A stretch of DNA of 64,000 nt from Ptiloglossa arizonensis (Eukaryota > Arthropoda > Insecta > Hymenoptera > Colletidae): the NCBI RefSeq assembly GCF_051014685.1, contig NC_135055.1, forward strand, positions 4,154,001-4,218,000. Reading direction: 5' to 3'. Of this stretch, positions 12,752-57,255 are shown piece by piece. The notes beneath the pieces are model-generated. The model was not told the DNA's origin, searched no databases, and was given only the letters and a program-made list of their open reading frames with translations. The translations under genes and the position numbers were made by a program. Position 1 is the stretch's first letter. Every line of letters begins with the position of its first letter.

Positions 12752-14883
12752 CTTCTCTTTCCTCTTCTTTTTTTCACTTTACCACCGTTCCATCGCGCAG
12801 CTGTCGCGAAGTCGTCGCGCTTTGTCAGCCTGGTAATTAACTCGATTAGCCGGACGATGAAGCTTTAAACAAATGAACCCGGGGGTTTCGCGGTGCAGCA
12901 ATTAAAGGCACGGTATCGATTCTGTTTCATCGCGAATCACGTGAATTACGCGCCACTTGCGTGAACCCGTCACCGGTGTGTGTATTTAAGCACGGAGCCG
13001 CGGGGGTCACGCGATCTTCTCTCCCCCCCCCCCCCCCGTCACTCTCCCACATCACTCGACAGCCCCCTTTGGTTAGATCGAGGATCTCGTTTAATTTACC
13101 TAACGAACGAAAGGATCCCTTTTGTGCCGCGACTCGCGTCGGACCATTAGGAATTACTGATTTTTTTCTCGACGCGCGTCGACTTGAGGGGAACACGTTC
13201 ACGGGGGGTCCTGGACCCCCGTAGATCTGGAAATTCGTGTATTCTTCGGAGGAATCAGACTCGAGCCGTGTTTTGACTGCACGGTTCGAATCGATCATGA
13301 GATTTGTCAGGAGACAACAACATCGCCAGCATGGCTCGTCGAAGGGGAGAGTAAATAGGGGGAACGGGGGGCCCCGGACCCCTGATGTCGAGCGCTGAAC
13401 GACTATCTATGGTCTATTTCGAGGCTGCTGGCGTTTTGGAATTTATATGAGTTCACTTATCCCCCTTGTTGAGACTCCTTTTGCCCATATTGTGTTTTAT
13501 TGACGCGTTTTAGCACAGCCCCCCCCCCCCTCCCCCGCGCCATATTTATTTCGTCGTATGTCGCGATACTTCGCAGGGAACCGAATTTAATCAACTCGTT
13601 AGCGTTCCGTTGCAATTTTCGTTCTGCGTAGATTGTATTTGTAAATTATTGGACAATTTACTGTTACAACGGGGAATCAGAAATTATTAACGCAACGATG
13701 GATATAATTTCTAGAAATTGTAATGCAACCGTAATGTTTGTAGAATTTTCTTGTAAACTGGTTTAACAGTAATGTCATTTTTTTTCAAAATGTTTTTAAC
13801 TTCGATCAACAAGATCAACGTAAATGTTTTTTATGATCTTGCAACCTCGTAGGGTGTAGACCTTTGCGAGTGTATAAATAAATAAATGTTTCTGAATTCA
13901 AATTCTATGTTTTTGTACCAATTTGCATTTAGTCAACAGTTTACTCGACTGTTGCTATAAATTTCTCGTTAGTGGAAGTTGGAGCAAGTACCAAGATTGT
14001 TATTTAAGTGCCTTCGGGGCTTACATGCCTGCTCGTAAAGACCTTCGCAATTAATTGGAGTTTGCGTTACCATGAACACCGATCCTGACTGACCTACTTC
14101 TGTTGTTAAAAGATAAAAAGATACTTCAAACGTATCATAACGAAGCTTTATTCGTATTCAATCGTACCAATTACTTGCGATCGAACAAACATTTGAAAAC
14201 AGAGCGATTCAAATTTATCTTGAATTTAAGCTACGCGATCAAATTTGGTAATAATTTTGTAATCTCAATTTGATCATTGTTGAAACGATTCGAGTAAAAT
14301 GCACTCCTTGTTGAGACTATAATTAAATACAAATTTCGACAGCGTTGATAAATTAATAGATGATCTTTTCGAAAGACGTAAAATTTTGTATATAGAGTAA
14401 ATATTCTAATAGAATGAAAGAATATGTATAAAAATTAAGATTCTATACATCTGCAATAAACACAGCAATGATGTGAAAATGTATGTAACAAAAGTATTAT
14501 ACATAAGAAAGAAAATAATATAACAACCAACAACAAATAGGGAACTAAAAGACGATATTAGTCGATGAAATACTCAATATTTTGTTAAATTATATTTGTT
14601 TAAATCAAGAATAATATATTCTTATTATATATACAGAGTGTCGTTTAACATCGTTGCAGGTTCTTATAATAACCGAAAGCATCAAGAATATGTTTGTTTT
14701 AAAGGAAGACAGTACTGGTATGAATAATTTGTTCACTTCTCTTCGTATTAAATAACATTCGTAAAAACACTTTTTGACACCATCGATTGCTCATGAAGTA
14801 TTAAATATGTAATATATATAAGTATCTACATATGTATAAGTATCTTATACATACCTTATACATATCCAGTACTTGTATACATG

Positions 14884-14888
<5 letters not shown>

Positions 14889-14928
<40 letters not shown>
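14889..14928. repeat. (TA)n microsatellite
   Basis: Perfect TA run of about 40 bp in an AT-rich region with other ATAC/TATA words. Confidence 0.97.
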
Positions 14929-14932
<4 letters not shown>

Positions 14933-17601
14933 ATTATCTACATATGAATCTACTAAAAACCAACAAGAATTCATTAAGAAAAAAAGAGAGCGCAAGAATG
15001 GTACAATCGTACATACATTCGTCGTTAAACCGAGTCGTTCCCCGTGTGATCCTCCATTAAATCATCTCGTTGAGAACGTCAGCTCGAACAGGGGTGAGTA
15101 CTTAAGAGATCATCCGTGGCCCCCTAACGCTTGCCCCTAAAAGGAGTCCGCGTCGCACCTCGATAATTTACAACCCACCCTAAACAACCGTGTCTCCCTT
15201 TTTTTCGGCATCCACCTTGCTCCGAGACTACCCACCCCTCCCATCGAAAAATTTCGAAAGAAGATTAACCGAAGGCAGGGGTAATGAGACCAATCGGTGA
15301 GGGTTGGCCCGAAGAATAGATTCTTCGGAAGATTTTCGTGAATTCACCGGTGTAATACGATCGTCACTTACGAGACCTCGAAGGATACGGGCTTCGAGAG
15401 ACCGTTGTCATCCCCTTCGCGTGTTAAATTACCCCCGTGACAGGGCGCGCAGAAAGGAGGGGGGGGGTGGAGGGACGGGGGAGGAGTGTGCAATTCGACT
15501 CTAGATTGCAGCCGACAATGAGCCGAGTGAACTTTCGATTCCTGGCAAACAGGATCCTAACACGGTTTTTCGAATCCGAGAAATCCTCTATTCAGGGGAG
15601 AATTGCATCGAGGGCTAATTGATGGGTACCTGAGGGGGGTTGCAAAGGTGCGAGGATCGACGTAACACGCACGATCGATACGCATCTAGCGTGGAGAACT
15701 TAGAGAGGTTTGCATTACTGCGACAACGAGTTTCTCGATGTATAACGGGTGTACCGTATCGACGAACCGTGGAAAATTGTACGACGACGATCGAAAGTTG
15801 TTAGGAGTATACGAAAATATTTTGTACAGGGGTTGGGGAATCTTTAGGGCGACGAGAGTATGAGTTTCTAGAAATTTTGAACGATGTATAGCTCGACGAT
15901 TCGAAGAGGATCCTTAGAGTAGGGGAACGCTAGTTTTGTCTCTTATCTCGTCACATGTTTTTTTGGGGCACATTATGAGTTTTACCTGGTTTTTTTATTT
16001 TTTAATTTATAGTATATTTATATGTTTGACGATACGTACGAATCGAAGGAATTAACTGTCGAGGAACTAAATGTTGCAAAATATCAGCCTATCGGTGTGA
16101 TGAATTTTCGAGATATTATGTGGAAGTTTCCCGTAGAAGTTAGGTGACAGCTCGATCTCATCCCCACCATTTGCCCTATCACGCTTGGACTCCTCCCTCG
16201 GGGATCTTTTTCCAAGTCGCCGAGCTATACATCGTTCTTTACGAGTCAAAATTTGCAAATACTTCGTAAACCTCTCATACTTCAAATGTAAACCACGAAC
16301 AAGGATAGTAAAAATTCTTTGATAGGTTGATTCATTGTTGAATTACAGTTGAACGTTAAATGTTTAAGGATCTAATGTTTCTAGATATTTCGTGGGAAAT
16401 AACTATAAACTAATTCAACATATTTAAATTCTTTTGATTTGCATTCAAGCAGGACCAATAATCTCAGATGATACAAAACACACTATGAAACGAAATATTT
16501 CCATGATTTGTAAAGGTGCAATTCTTAACGTTACTGTTATAAATAAATACTAATAACAACACTTGGTTACCACGTATTAAAATACATTACAATCTACGAT
16601 GCCTAGACCAACACTGATTGTTTTTCAACAATCTATTCTTTCGGTCTACAAGGTCGTTCGATAAATTGTGTCGTTTTTTCCATTGTAAAAGAAATACTAC
16701 GACACTTCAACTGTGAACAACTGTAAATCTACGAACGAATCGACAGATCTACGCGAAATTTCACACATCTTTATCAGACAGTAGTATCATCTTTAGAAAA
16801 ATAAAACAACGAACCTAATAGCTCCATTTCTTAGCGAACTACAAAACTTATCGAGCAACAAATTATTTCAATTGGTCCCGCGTGCATCTAAAATTTGATA
16901 TCATCCCTGTTCCTCCATATTGTAAAACGGATGCTCGAAAGGATGATCTTCTCATTAGCATTCCTTCCGTTTCGCGATAAATCGAATCATTTGTCCGCGA
17001 TGCGTGCATTATCGATGCTCTACCTTTTCACTTTTCAACGAATCCCGCTTCTGTTGCTCACCGTTGGATCGCAGAAATTCTTGAATCGTTACTAACGTAA
17101 ACAATTTTTTTGCCATTTAACGATGCTCGCAGCATCCCTCCCTTTTTTTCGTGGGAAATGGAATGGAAAGAAATAGTTTCTTCTTTCTTTTTTTTTTTTC
17201 AGAAGCGATATCGACGAACGGCTGAATTTTCCGATCGGCTTGTTAGCGATAGGAAAACGTTGTTCCGCAACGAAGGTAACGGCGGAAGAAAAAGGGAACG
17301 ATATTGAAATCGATCGATCGGGCGGCTCCTCGCGGATAACATTCTCTTTCATCGCAATTACCGAGTTAATGAGTCGCTTTAAATATCCAATGCCATCGTT
17401 TATTAACGCCGATATAAATCGTGTTTAATCAGGCGAGCCACGTTTAATCCACCCGTCGTGCACGACCATGCGGAGCTAATACCTTCGACATCGTTGCACT
17501 TCGTTGCGATTCGGTTTCATCGCTCCGCTTTGCTCGCCAGTTTCGCCAGACAGTCCTCGATGTTATTAAAAACATACCGAGGGCGAGTCTGATTCAATAT
17601 A

Positions 17602-17699
17602 CAAAGTGTCCCGCGCAATCGGAGCAGGTTGTGTTTTGGAGACGGTTCGGTATAGAGAATAATATCACCAAGTAAAATTAAATGGTTTCGAACACTCTG
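17602..17699. mobile_element. Very short TA-flanked MITE-like element (98 bp)
   Basis: Left end CAAAGTGTCCCG and inverted right end CAGAGTGTTCG, flanked by TA on both sides. Too short to code. Its termini resemble those at 59659..59835, suggesting one family. Confidence 0.45.
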
Positions 17700-17715
17700 T
17701 ATATACACGTATATA

Positions 17716-17933
17716 CAGGGTGGCCACTGAACGACCGAAGGGTTTGAAAAAATCGTAGTACGTTCATTTTCAATCTTTTTTTATTTGACTGTCATTCGTG
17801 GGATGTTGTTTCTCACACATAATAGCAAAACAATCCGTTATGTTTTCAAATGAGATAATGGAAGATTAAAGAAACAAGTGTTTGTGAAAGTTATTTTTGT
17901 TTTACATCGTTCAGTCTTTCAGTGACCACACTG
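17716..17933. mobile_element. TA-flanked MITE-like element (218 bp)
   Basis: Left end CAGGGTGGCCACTGAACGAC and inverted right end CAGTGTGGTCACTGAAAGAC match at 16 of 20 positions, with TA on both sides. No open frame of note. It sits 16 bp from the 98-bp element at 17602..17699. Size, TIR and TA target fit a Tc1/mariner-derived MITE (family inference). Confidence 0.6.
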
Positions 17934-20269
17934 TACAAGCCACTGTTGTGCATTGTATCCGTGTAGCTGCATAGTGTACTTGCATTTTTGTTTAAACGAA
18001 CTTTGTATTTTTTGTATGCATTAAGCGATGCAATTGATTGTTCTCTGTTGGGAGATTCGTGAACGGGTTTAACAGTTTAGAAAATATACAAAAACCCTTA
18101 TTTTTAATTCTTTTTAAATCTAGAATCAATAATAGAAACATGCGTAGGCTGAATAAGTATCTAATAAAGTGTTGAACGGAATTCTTTATTTTTTGATATA
18201 TTAAGCAATTCAGGGTTACTCGTAATACAGGATGGATAGAAAAAAGAGAGTAATAGTTTAAAAGAAATTCCAAATACTCTCATTTCGTGCGTGTGTCTTT
18301 AATCCTCGTTAAATCTAAAATTCCGTATGTTACGACCCCATTTTTGTCTTCATAATTTTCAACATCGAAAAAATATTAAAAACTTTTCGCGTTCGTATTT
18401 TTAATATCGAGAAAGTATTAAAAATTCTCCATCAAAAAATTTCCATTACAGATCACGAATGACCAAGACACCAAAGGTCATTGTGGATCTTGTCGATGTT
18501 ACCAATTTTTCGATATAATTCTACAGAAATATTCCGAACGCCTCGTGCTCTCAAAAAATATAAAAAAAAAAAAAAAATTGGAGATTCAAGACTTCCCCAA
18601 AATGAGAAGTTCGCGTGGATGATCACTTCGCTCTGTTCTCGCGAGTATCGCCGCGATAACGCGCTCCATCTTAACGAAGAATTTACATCGACTTGGGATC
18701 GAGTAGCTTTCGAAACCCCGAAAAAGCCCTCCTAACCGATTCTCATCGATTTGGCTTGGCATCTCCAAAGGAGCACTTGCCAACGGCACGGAACCGACAC
18801 TCAAACGAGACCGCAGCAGACAAGCCTGCAGATTCAGATACGTAGACAGTAGCCTCGATATGATCGAGTCCCTAAGGGCGGCGAAAGGGCACCGTGTGTT
18901 TCCTACAGCTCGGCACGTATTTCGCGCGCACGGATTGGGAGTGGGGTGGGGATGATGTGTGCGTGTGGGACGCGAGGGGCGGGGAGGGGTTAGGTCGGTA
19001 GAAAGGAAGACAGTAAACGGCGCAAAGAGGGCGGAGAAGAAAGGACAGCGGAGGCGGAATAAAACTAAAACGGGGAAGAGGGCCGCGAGGAGGATGGAAT
19101 CGCTCCACGGATGAAAGGCTCGTGGAGAGATCAGAGGCGAAAAAGAGGCGAAGGTGCGATGGCGCGCGACGGGGTGTGAGAACGATGATTGAAGTGCACG
19201 TACTTACGTGCGCGTACTTACTCGGATGCGCCGTGTGTATGCGGATGCTGAAACGCGGCGGTGCAGCTGCATTGTCGTCCGTGCTCCCTCGTGGTCGCGC
19301 GCCGCCAATGGCGCCTCCTCGTTTCTCCTCGAGAGCGACGTCGGCATCGGCCCGAAACGCGCGCGACACACGTGCCTCGATTCGTGCGCGCGTGGCCCCG
19401 TTTGTTGCGCGCGGTACGCGTACTTCGATATCGCCGCGTTCGTTTCATCGGTTGCGCATTCCTTTCGTCAATTGCGCGCTAGTTTCGTTTCAATAGCGAT
19501 TACTCGTTAGTCGCAGACCAGTTTCGTTACTTGCGCGCGAGTCTTGTACCCCGATACTTGCGCGGGTAGGAATAGTCATCCACTGAGAATACTCGCCGAA
19601 TCTATACTATGCAGGATTGTACACCCGGTCAGAATTAAGGAACACGTGTTTCTTTTAAACCAAATTATACTTGAAGGACTGAAACTAAACTTCAAATGTT
19701 CATCGAGGGATTGGAGATAGAAATTAATTATGATTTTCAACGGAAATAAATATTGTAAGCAACGATCCAGTTTGAAGTAATTATTAGCGATACAATTATC
19801 AACGATATCAAGTTTTATCAAATCTATGAGCGTGTGTAGTATACTGAGAGTTTGAGCAATTATCTTGACGGGAAAATTTCTTTAATTTATAGGAATAATC
19901 ATTGTGATGGTGGATGTTTTTATATATAGATAAGATACTCTGATGTTACAAAATAAAAAGGAGCATACTTTGTGTTTTTAACATTCTCTGTGATTCCAGA
20001 GAATTTTTAAGTAACCTCCCGAGGGCTTGCCAGCCTCAGTTTAAGAAGCTTTGGTGTACACAAAAGAATAATGTTTTCGTCACTTTTTTTTCGATATTTT
20101 TCTACGGAGAAAATAGCTGCTGTTTTTATTTTGAATTTAGAATGGTGGTCTTTTTATTTCATACGTATCGACAATTGATAATGGGAAACATGTAATTGTA
20201 GCGATTTTTTTTTTGACGACATAGATTAGTCAATTAGCACCGATTTTTACAAGTGACTTCACAACTTTT

Positions 20270-20304
20270 CGTTTTCGAATAAACAGAATTATTATTCGAA
20301 AACG
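20270..20304. other. Perfect 13-bp stem-loop
   Basis: cgttttcgaataa at 20270..20282 is the exact reverse complement of 20292..20304, with a 9-nt loop. There is no T-run context and no adjacent gene, so function is unknown. Confidence 0.6.
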
Positions 20305-23300
20305 ATATTAAAATCCACGGTTATAAATAACGAATGAATACTTTTACTTTTAATTTTTCAATAGATTCATTCATGCTTCTGTTAAAAATCGACAAAAATT
20401 TATTCGAAAAACTTTTGTGCCTGTAACGATGTTCAAGATAAAATCAAGGAAGATTTTGGAGGTTAAGTTCAGCCCTCGATCGTTCAACCGGTGCGTTTCA
20501 GTCTCCGTACAAACAGATAAAACCGTATTCACTTACCAAAACGATAGAATACAAAATAAAAGAGAAACGAAAGTAACATTTAGATCAAAAACGTTCAAAT
20601 ATATTCTCTATTATGAAATAAGAAAACATCGAAATTTAACTTCCGTTCGCTTAGACTCGCGTCTACAACCCTGCAGAGTTTCACAAGATGGCGTCACACG
20701 CTTCGCGAAAGCTCCTTGTTCCCGACTGCCGTGTCTTTTGTTTCGAAACGAAAGCATAGGTTAGGGAATTGTCGATTACGCGCGACCGTTTTCAGAATCT
20801 CGTCTCGGTGATTTTCGAAATTTTCACACACTTCCGAATCATATTCGCCGGGAATAATATTCTCGTTTCGCGGACCGTTTTAACACGAGTATATAGGACA
20901 TAATGCGCCAAGTATCGAGCACCACACTACAGCCGCGACAATCGATGATCACTTTCCACTCCGCGACGACTCGATTACATCGGCGTTCTACCGGGAAATC
21001 ATCGGTTTAACTTTGTCGTGAAGCGACAAAACTGATACGGTGTTCATCGTATCGTAGCTCCTCGTCAACTGAAGTGTGGATATCGAGGATTTACACCGTG
21101 GACCGAAGGCACAATAGTCACGTTCGGCGAACGTCGTATTCGCGGAAGGCAGCTTTTTCCAAGAATTATTGATAAACTCATTACAGGAAAGGCCTGTTCT
21201 GAAATTTCGGCTATTGCGCGGGCAATACAATCCGTGTTAATCGACCATGACCGCGACGCGGTATATGTTTACACTTTCCTTGGAATTCGATTTCACTTAA
21301 TTGCTTCGTGAAATTCTTCGATAAGAAATTTCGACTCGAAGGTCAGTTACTTCTCTGTGATCGAAACAAGTGGAACTCGAGTGTGCTCCGTACGGGTATT
21401 CTAACCATTCTCAAAGGGTAATTCAAGTAATTATTTACCGAACCTCGTGGATCATTACGATGAGGTGTATGTTGCACAGGATAGAGTCTCGAGGAACCTG
21501 TGTTTTAAGTCTCGAAAGCACAGTTTCTTTTGAAAATTGCGAGTAACATTGAAAATTAATAATTTGGCACCGGTTGAATTAAAATTGGACAGATGAAAAA
21601 TAAATATGTTCCGCAATCTTCTGTATTAGAAGGTTAAACTATTTGGGCTAGTTTACGGTTGCTGGTAGATGCAGCTTCAAAGTATTGTAAGTTTTGTACT
21701 GTGAACAATATACTATATATAAATGTGTAGTAACGATGCACATGCGTAAAGTGTTGTTTAAAAAATTACCCACTATTTTTGTGAAAATCTCCCCTTTGTG
21801 CCTTTCTCTACGTTACGTTAAATCACATCGAGTTTAAAAGTTCGTTCATGAGTCACGTGATCGAAAGTGTAGGTTACTCGAGACTCCATTTTGCTTAATA
21901 TACCTCAAAGACGAAGTTATGGATAATATTCAAGTTTTCGTAAACAATTACCGGGAAGATATTCTCTCTATAAAAATGATTTCACCGTAAACAGATAATA
22001 CGTTCGTCGAACGAAAGGGTTCACATTCGAGTTCCCGTGAAACGTTTACGGGGTTTCTGTTCGCAAAATCTACTCTAGCCAACAAGTTGCGATACATTAC
22101 AATCGAAATGGCGGCGCTGCTGTTCGATCAGGATAAACGAGGTTGAAGTGGCCTGGGGATGCTGAAAGGGACGGAGAGAAACGTGAGAAGGGGAATGTTG
22201 AGCGACGTCCACTGGTATGTATGGTTCAACGATCATTATTAGCGATTACGAAACGATCGGCTGTACAATAATTCGAGATCTCGGATCACAAACTGTCCGT
22301 ACAAAACACGGCGCGACAGGCGTGTCTTTAATTGACGTCTATAGATAAGGTGGAGATATACAATGCATGGAACCGGTATTTTCGTGACTCTACCGTCCCG
22401 TTTAATAAAATTAATCGTTTAGATACTTATCACAACAGGTAGAACATGTCGTAGGAACCCTGCCTGTGTCTTACGCTGCGCCTAACAATTAGTTTACAAT
22501 CTCTTAACTGTTCGCGGGTTATTACATTTACAAGAGAGAACCTTCTCGTGTCATTTTATTTTCATTTTCGTTTCTCGCTTTTGCAACGTCCCCGATTTAA
22601 AAGTGAACATCCGCTCTCGATCGTAGCAATAATCTTCACGCACGTATCTAAAAAAAAAAACAGAGAAAATAGAAAAGTAAACACAGTGAAGAGTGAGTGG
22701 GACAGTGACACACGTGCTTGTCCCGCGCGCTCCCCGACAAAATATTCCTATACGATATCGTTTCACGAGCAAGTTTCTTATCGACGAGAGTGACAGACTA
22801 GATACATTATCTTATATTACAATTTTCGACTTGCCGGAAGTCGCTGGTCGTGTGGGACCCGCGGCAAAGCTCAAGCCCCGCGGTAAGGCCCAAGCCTCGC
22901 TGGAGAACGCTCGTCCCCCCCCCCCCCCCCGCCCTTACACTAATTGGCGCGTTCTGTAAGCCACACCCAACGGAATCGTCGAGATCGCGAACGCGTTGTT
23001 TTCGAACGTTCTTTTTCAAAGACGTGGTGCGACGAACGTTGGGGGAACCGGAGTCGTTCCAAGGGAACGACGGAACGGAGGTTCCGAGCGTCTCCGAACG
23101 ATCGATTTGCGCGTTGTTTCCGGTGCCGGAAGTACGGTAGACGGACCTGGAGTTGGACAGATTTTGGGGAACTCTTACTCGTGGATCTTGAAACGAAAAT
23201 TACCATTGCCGATTATCCGCGTCACCCGCAGTGTTGTTCGTTGTTTATTATTTTTTTTTTTCTTTTGAAGCTTCGTGTTTCGATAGAACCTCCATTAGGC

Positions 23301-23529
23301 TCCTACAGGCTGTATAATAATAATAATTCGACACCTGGTCTAGGCACGGTGGGTTTTGTGGAATTCGATTATTTTTCGAGTTGACTCGATGTAAAATATT
23401 TGTTGAATTTTTCGCGAGAATTTTTACTAATTTATCCAGACACAGAGCCTTTGGTTCCGAGTTTTTCGAGGTTAGGTGTGCTCGAAAGCGCCATTACATT
23501 TAACGACGAATTGACTTTGCCTTAGATGA

Positions 23530-23630
23530 CTCTGGTTGAAGATTGGGTTTGTTTTAAAAGATTTTAGTTGAATATTGGGCCTTTTTAGAAGATTCTAGTT
23601 AAAGATTGGGTCTTTTTTTGAAGACTTGGT
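23530..23630. repeat. Short tandem repeat, about 31-35-bp units
   Basis: Three imperfect copies of gaagattgggt-type sequence, each followed by a T-rich stretch and agatt-tagtt. Small and non-coding. Confidence 0.6.
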
Positions 23631-24483
23631 GTATCTGTGAATGGTTTCAATCACTTTACTATTCTAACGTGTTATTATCCGAAGTGATAACTTTCTTTAT
23701 CGAAATAGTTCCTCATAATGATAAAAATTATTCCAATTATACATAACGATATTTCAAAGATTGAAAAATGAATCTTTCACGATATCTAAAAATCAACATT
23801 AACTAGAATTAAAAATGTCTTTAGGAATTCTTCAAGTATTTGTGATATTATAAGAACGTTTATTAAAGGAAACTTGCGGATCCCAGATGCCATAAAAATA
23901 TAGGATTTGTGAACCTTTAAGAAAATTGTTTCTTACATTATTTTATTCGTTTCTTGGATTATTCGTCGTGTTTCACGACTCGAAAATTCTCTGAAATCGC
24001 GTAATGGAGGTTCTACTGTAATTTAAAATGTTCGATACTGTTCGAGACTTCCGGGTGGTGTCCTTTAGAGGACGAAAGAAGAGCTTGAAGTGCTTTTTAA
24101 TGTTTCGTCAGGATTGCTGTTAGCTTCATCGGAGTTAAATCGATTACGAAATTTGGATAGACTTTTCCGTAATAAAATGATACAGCGTTCTTCTAAATTT
24201 GATTAGGCATTCTCTGTTATTTTTAAGGTGTATTTCAAACAAAATAATTCAACGAAAGGATCTGCCATGACTGGTGAATCCGTTTAAAACAAACTAGTCT
24301 ATTCTACCGAAAAAGATGAGCGAACATGCAAACCTGATAGACACCAGCTTTAAATTATTTCGTAGATCTACTTCCGGTTGTAAACTATCGAAACACGGTG
24401 CACTTATCGTCCACGTTAAAAGAGTTGGCCGCTCAAGGTCACTCCCCGAGCGCGTATGCTCCCTTTATACTTCGATGAACAAT

Positions 24484-24489
24484 TTTATT
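24484..24489 (-). terminator. Candidate poly(A) signal for Hmx
   Basis: The plus strand reads TTTATT here, i.e. AATAAA on the minus strand. It is the first canonical hexamer I see downstream of the stop and would give a 3' UTR of about 0.87 kb. A GT-rich downstream element was not established, and other hexamers lie farther downstream (for example near 23249), so this is only a candidate. Confidence 0.2.
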
Positions 24490-25352
24490 AAAGTGAACGA
24501 CCTCAATTGTTCCGTTTCGAACGTTCAATTTTATATACAAAATTAAAATTCGTTACAAAAGTACGTAAACCACGTTTTGGTTATATTTCAGCCCGAATCG
24601 CGTTATAACCTAGAAAGATTCCGTATCTCGAGAACGGCGGCAAATTTAAATGGTCGCGATTCGACAGTTTCAAACATCGTCTAAATCGCGACACGTGAAA
24701 TTTCCATTTCCACGATCGGCTATCCATCAAACTCCAAAATAACCATCTCTCGTCGCTTCTTTGGTACGTTTACTTCCCCGCTCGTCGCCCCGTCTCGTTT
24801 CCCTCTAAAACAAACGCCAGAGAGAAACGCGGGAGGTTAGCCAACCGTCGCGTCTAAGTTTTCTCTCAAATGACCTTGAGCGGCCGCTTTATCGAGCGTC
24901 GAGTGTACACCACCCGGACCTCGTGCGTATCTCTTTACAAAAATAAAACCGTACACCCTCCCGGCCACAGCGAAACGCCGAAGCGGTCTCCGATCGAGTC
25001 GCCAACCCGTGGACCTCGTTAAAAGTTTCCACGAACACCCTACGGGATCCACTGCCCCCCCCCCCCCCCACGAGTAAAGTTCGAGAGAAGCTCCGCGAGA
25101 AAAAAAGAAAAAGAAGAAAGAAGAAGAGCAACCTCCAAACCAACCCAATCGTCCCGGTGATCGTACGAAAGAAAAGAAAGGTAAGAAAAAAAAAAACAGA
25201 GGAAAATAAAATAAATAAACAACGGGGTCCAAGATTGTCCGACGGCCGGTGGTTCAACCGGACAACGCGATCGTGGCGAGTCGCGAGAGAGACATCGTGC
25301 TGTCAGCGGCGGTTGGTTGCGGCGGGCCGACGGTCTCGTGAGCCGGACGGTG
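24490..25352 (-). other. Presumed Hmx 3' UTR
   Basis: This is the sequence between the Hmx stop codon and the first AATAAA hexamer on the minus strand. It contains a C15 run on the plus strand (25055..25069; G15 in the transcript) and a purine-rich stretch (25095-25210). Open frames here on both strands are low-complexity and not convincing. Extent is inferred only from the hexamer position. Confidence 0.3.
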
Positions 25353-55958
<30,606 letters not shown>

Positions 55959-56452
55959 AGTTGACGCGCGTCCAGCGAGCCCGGTCCAAGGTCCGGGGAT
56001 CCCCGTGCACGGCACGATTGTTTCGTGTCCCTCGACTGTCCCGTCACCAACAACACACGACTCGTCGTCGGCTGTAGCACTTAGCGCGAACGTAACGTCG
56101 CTGCCCGTCTCGCCGTCACGTCAGAAGCGCACGGGCCGTTCCGTCGACGACGTACCGACGGCCCAGCAGAGTCTGTCCGACACGCGGAGCGGTTCCAGTC
56201 CCTCGCGTCGCATATCAGGCCAACCGTGTCGGTCCTGGCTCTCGGGACAACCTAGCGTACACGTCGCGTCGCCTCCGTCGGCCGGAGGTCCCTCGTCGTC
56301 GTGGTTCGGAGACGGATCGCTCGATCGGGCGACATTCGTAAGCGATACCCTGGACGACAGGATGATAGGAGACAAGACACTTTGGAGGGCCCACCCTTTC
56401 CAGATCCCACCTGACCACCCCTCTAGTCCTTCAACCACCCCTATCCCTTCCA

Positions 56453-56548
56453 CGTGTGTGCGTATATATATGTGTGTGTGTGTATGTGTGCGTGTGCGTG
56501 CGCGTGTGTGTATGTATGTGTCTGTTTACGTGTCTCTGTGTATGTGTC
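56453..56548. repeat. (TG)n-rich microsatellite
   Basis: Imperfect TG/CG/TA dinucleotide repeat (tgtgtg, tatata, gcgtgtgc blocks), about 0.5 kb upstream of the Hmx start codon. Likely length-polymorphic; alternating purine-pyrimidine sequence could adopt Z-DNA. Confidence 0.85.
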
Positions 56549-57123
56549 AGCACCTCCTACCGCCTACCCGGCTCCCGACGGCTCTTCTCCTCACCTCGCT
56601 GCTTCTCTTCCCCTCTTCTTCGAGCCGGCTATTCGCGAAACGTTCCCGTGCGTGTAAAACCGCGAAGAGTAACACCGGAGTCACTTCCTCGAGTCACTTT
56701 CTCTTCCCGCTGATCGTTAATCACTCGCCCCCAGCAACTCGCTCACAGGATACCACTACGCGGTACCGATCCTATTACGCGGTGATACCGCGACGCGGTC
56801 GGGTTCGTTCGCTTATGGAGCGTGGCGACGACGTCTTCGACGGAGACCTTAGACCACACGATTGGAGGAGGACCTCGTTCGCCATCCGTTGGTGGAGAGT
56901 ACGCTCGCGCGAACAATTTCACACCCCACGTTACCGCGTATCGTAACCAAACGACACTCTCTCGGAACGCCTCGCCGGACGCGTTAACGTGGCGAGTGAT
57001 GGACTGCGGATGGGCACTGTGCTCGCACTAAGGGTAGGAAAACGCCGTAGAAACCACAGGTCACACGAACGAGGGGCCTTGCTCGAACATTCGCGCACGC
57101 AGTCGGAGCGCGCGGCGCGCGAC

Positions 57124-57255
57124 GGAGAGAGAGAGAACGAGAGAGAAAGAGAGAGAGAGAGATCGGTGAACGGAGAAAGAGAGAGACGGTTCGCGAGCGG
57201 TGGGACGCGTGGGGGAGACCGGAGTGGGAGAGAGAGAGAGAGAGATTGAGAGAAC
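57124..57255. promoter_or_regulatory. GAGA-rich tract, possible GAGA-factor-type promoter element
   Basis: Interrupted (GA)n runs on the plus strand lie about 1.2-1.3 kb upstream of the Hmx ATG. In insects such tracts near developmental promoters often bind GAGA factor or CLAMP; that is established for Drosophila. Its use here is inference, and the tract may simply be a microsatellite, which this genome has many of. Confidence 0.25.

Larger units (their letters stand above)
11951..17601. other. Non-coding stretch
   Basis: GC island 12.2-13.5 kb with C15 (13023..13037), C12 (13519..13530) and a near-palindrome acggggggtcc/tggacccccgt at 13201..13222. AT-rich 13.6-15 kb with the TA microsatellite; a small GC patch at 15.1-15.6 kb; AT-rich to 17.6 kb. 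No gene recognised. Confidence 0.5.
17934..24483. other. Non-coding stretch 3' of Hmx
   Basis: CpG-rich island at about 18.85-19.5 kb and a smaller one at 22.85-23.2 kb with C16 (22915..22930). The rest is AT-rich. No domain-bearing frame was seen. Confidence 0.5.

Noticed and set aside
13265..13300. tRNA B-box-like string (acggttcgaatcgatc)
   Set aside because: No matching A box or cloverleaf arms were found around it.
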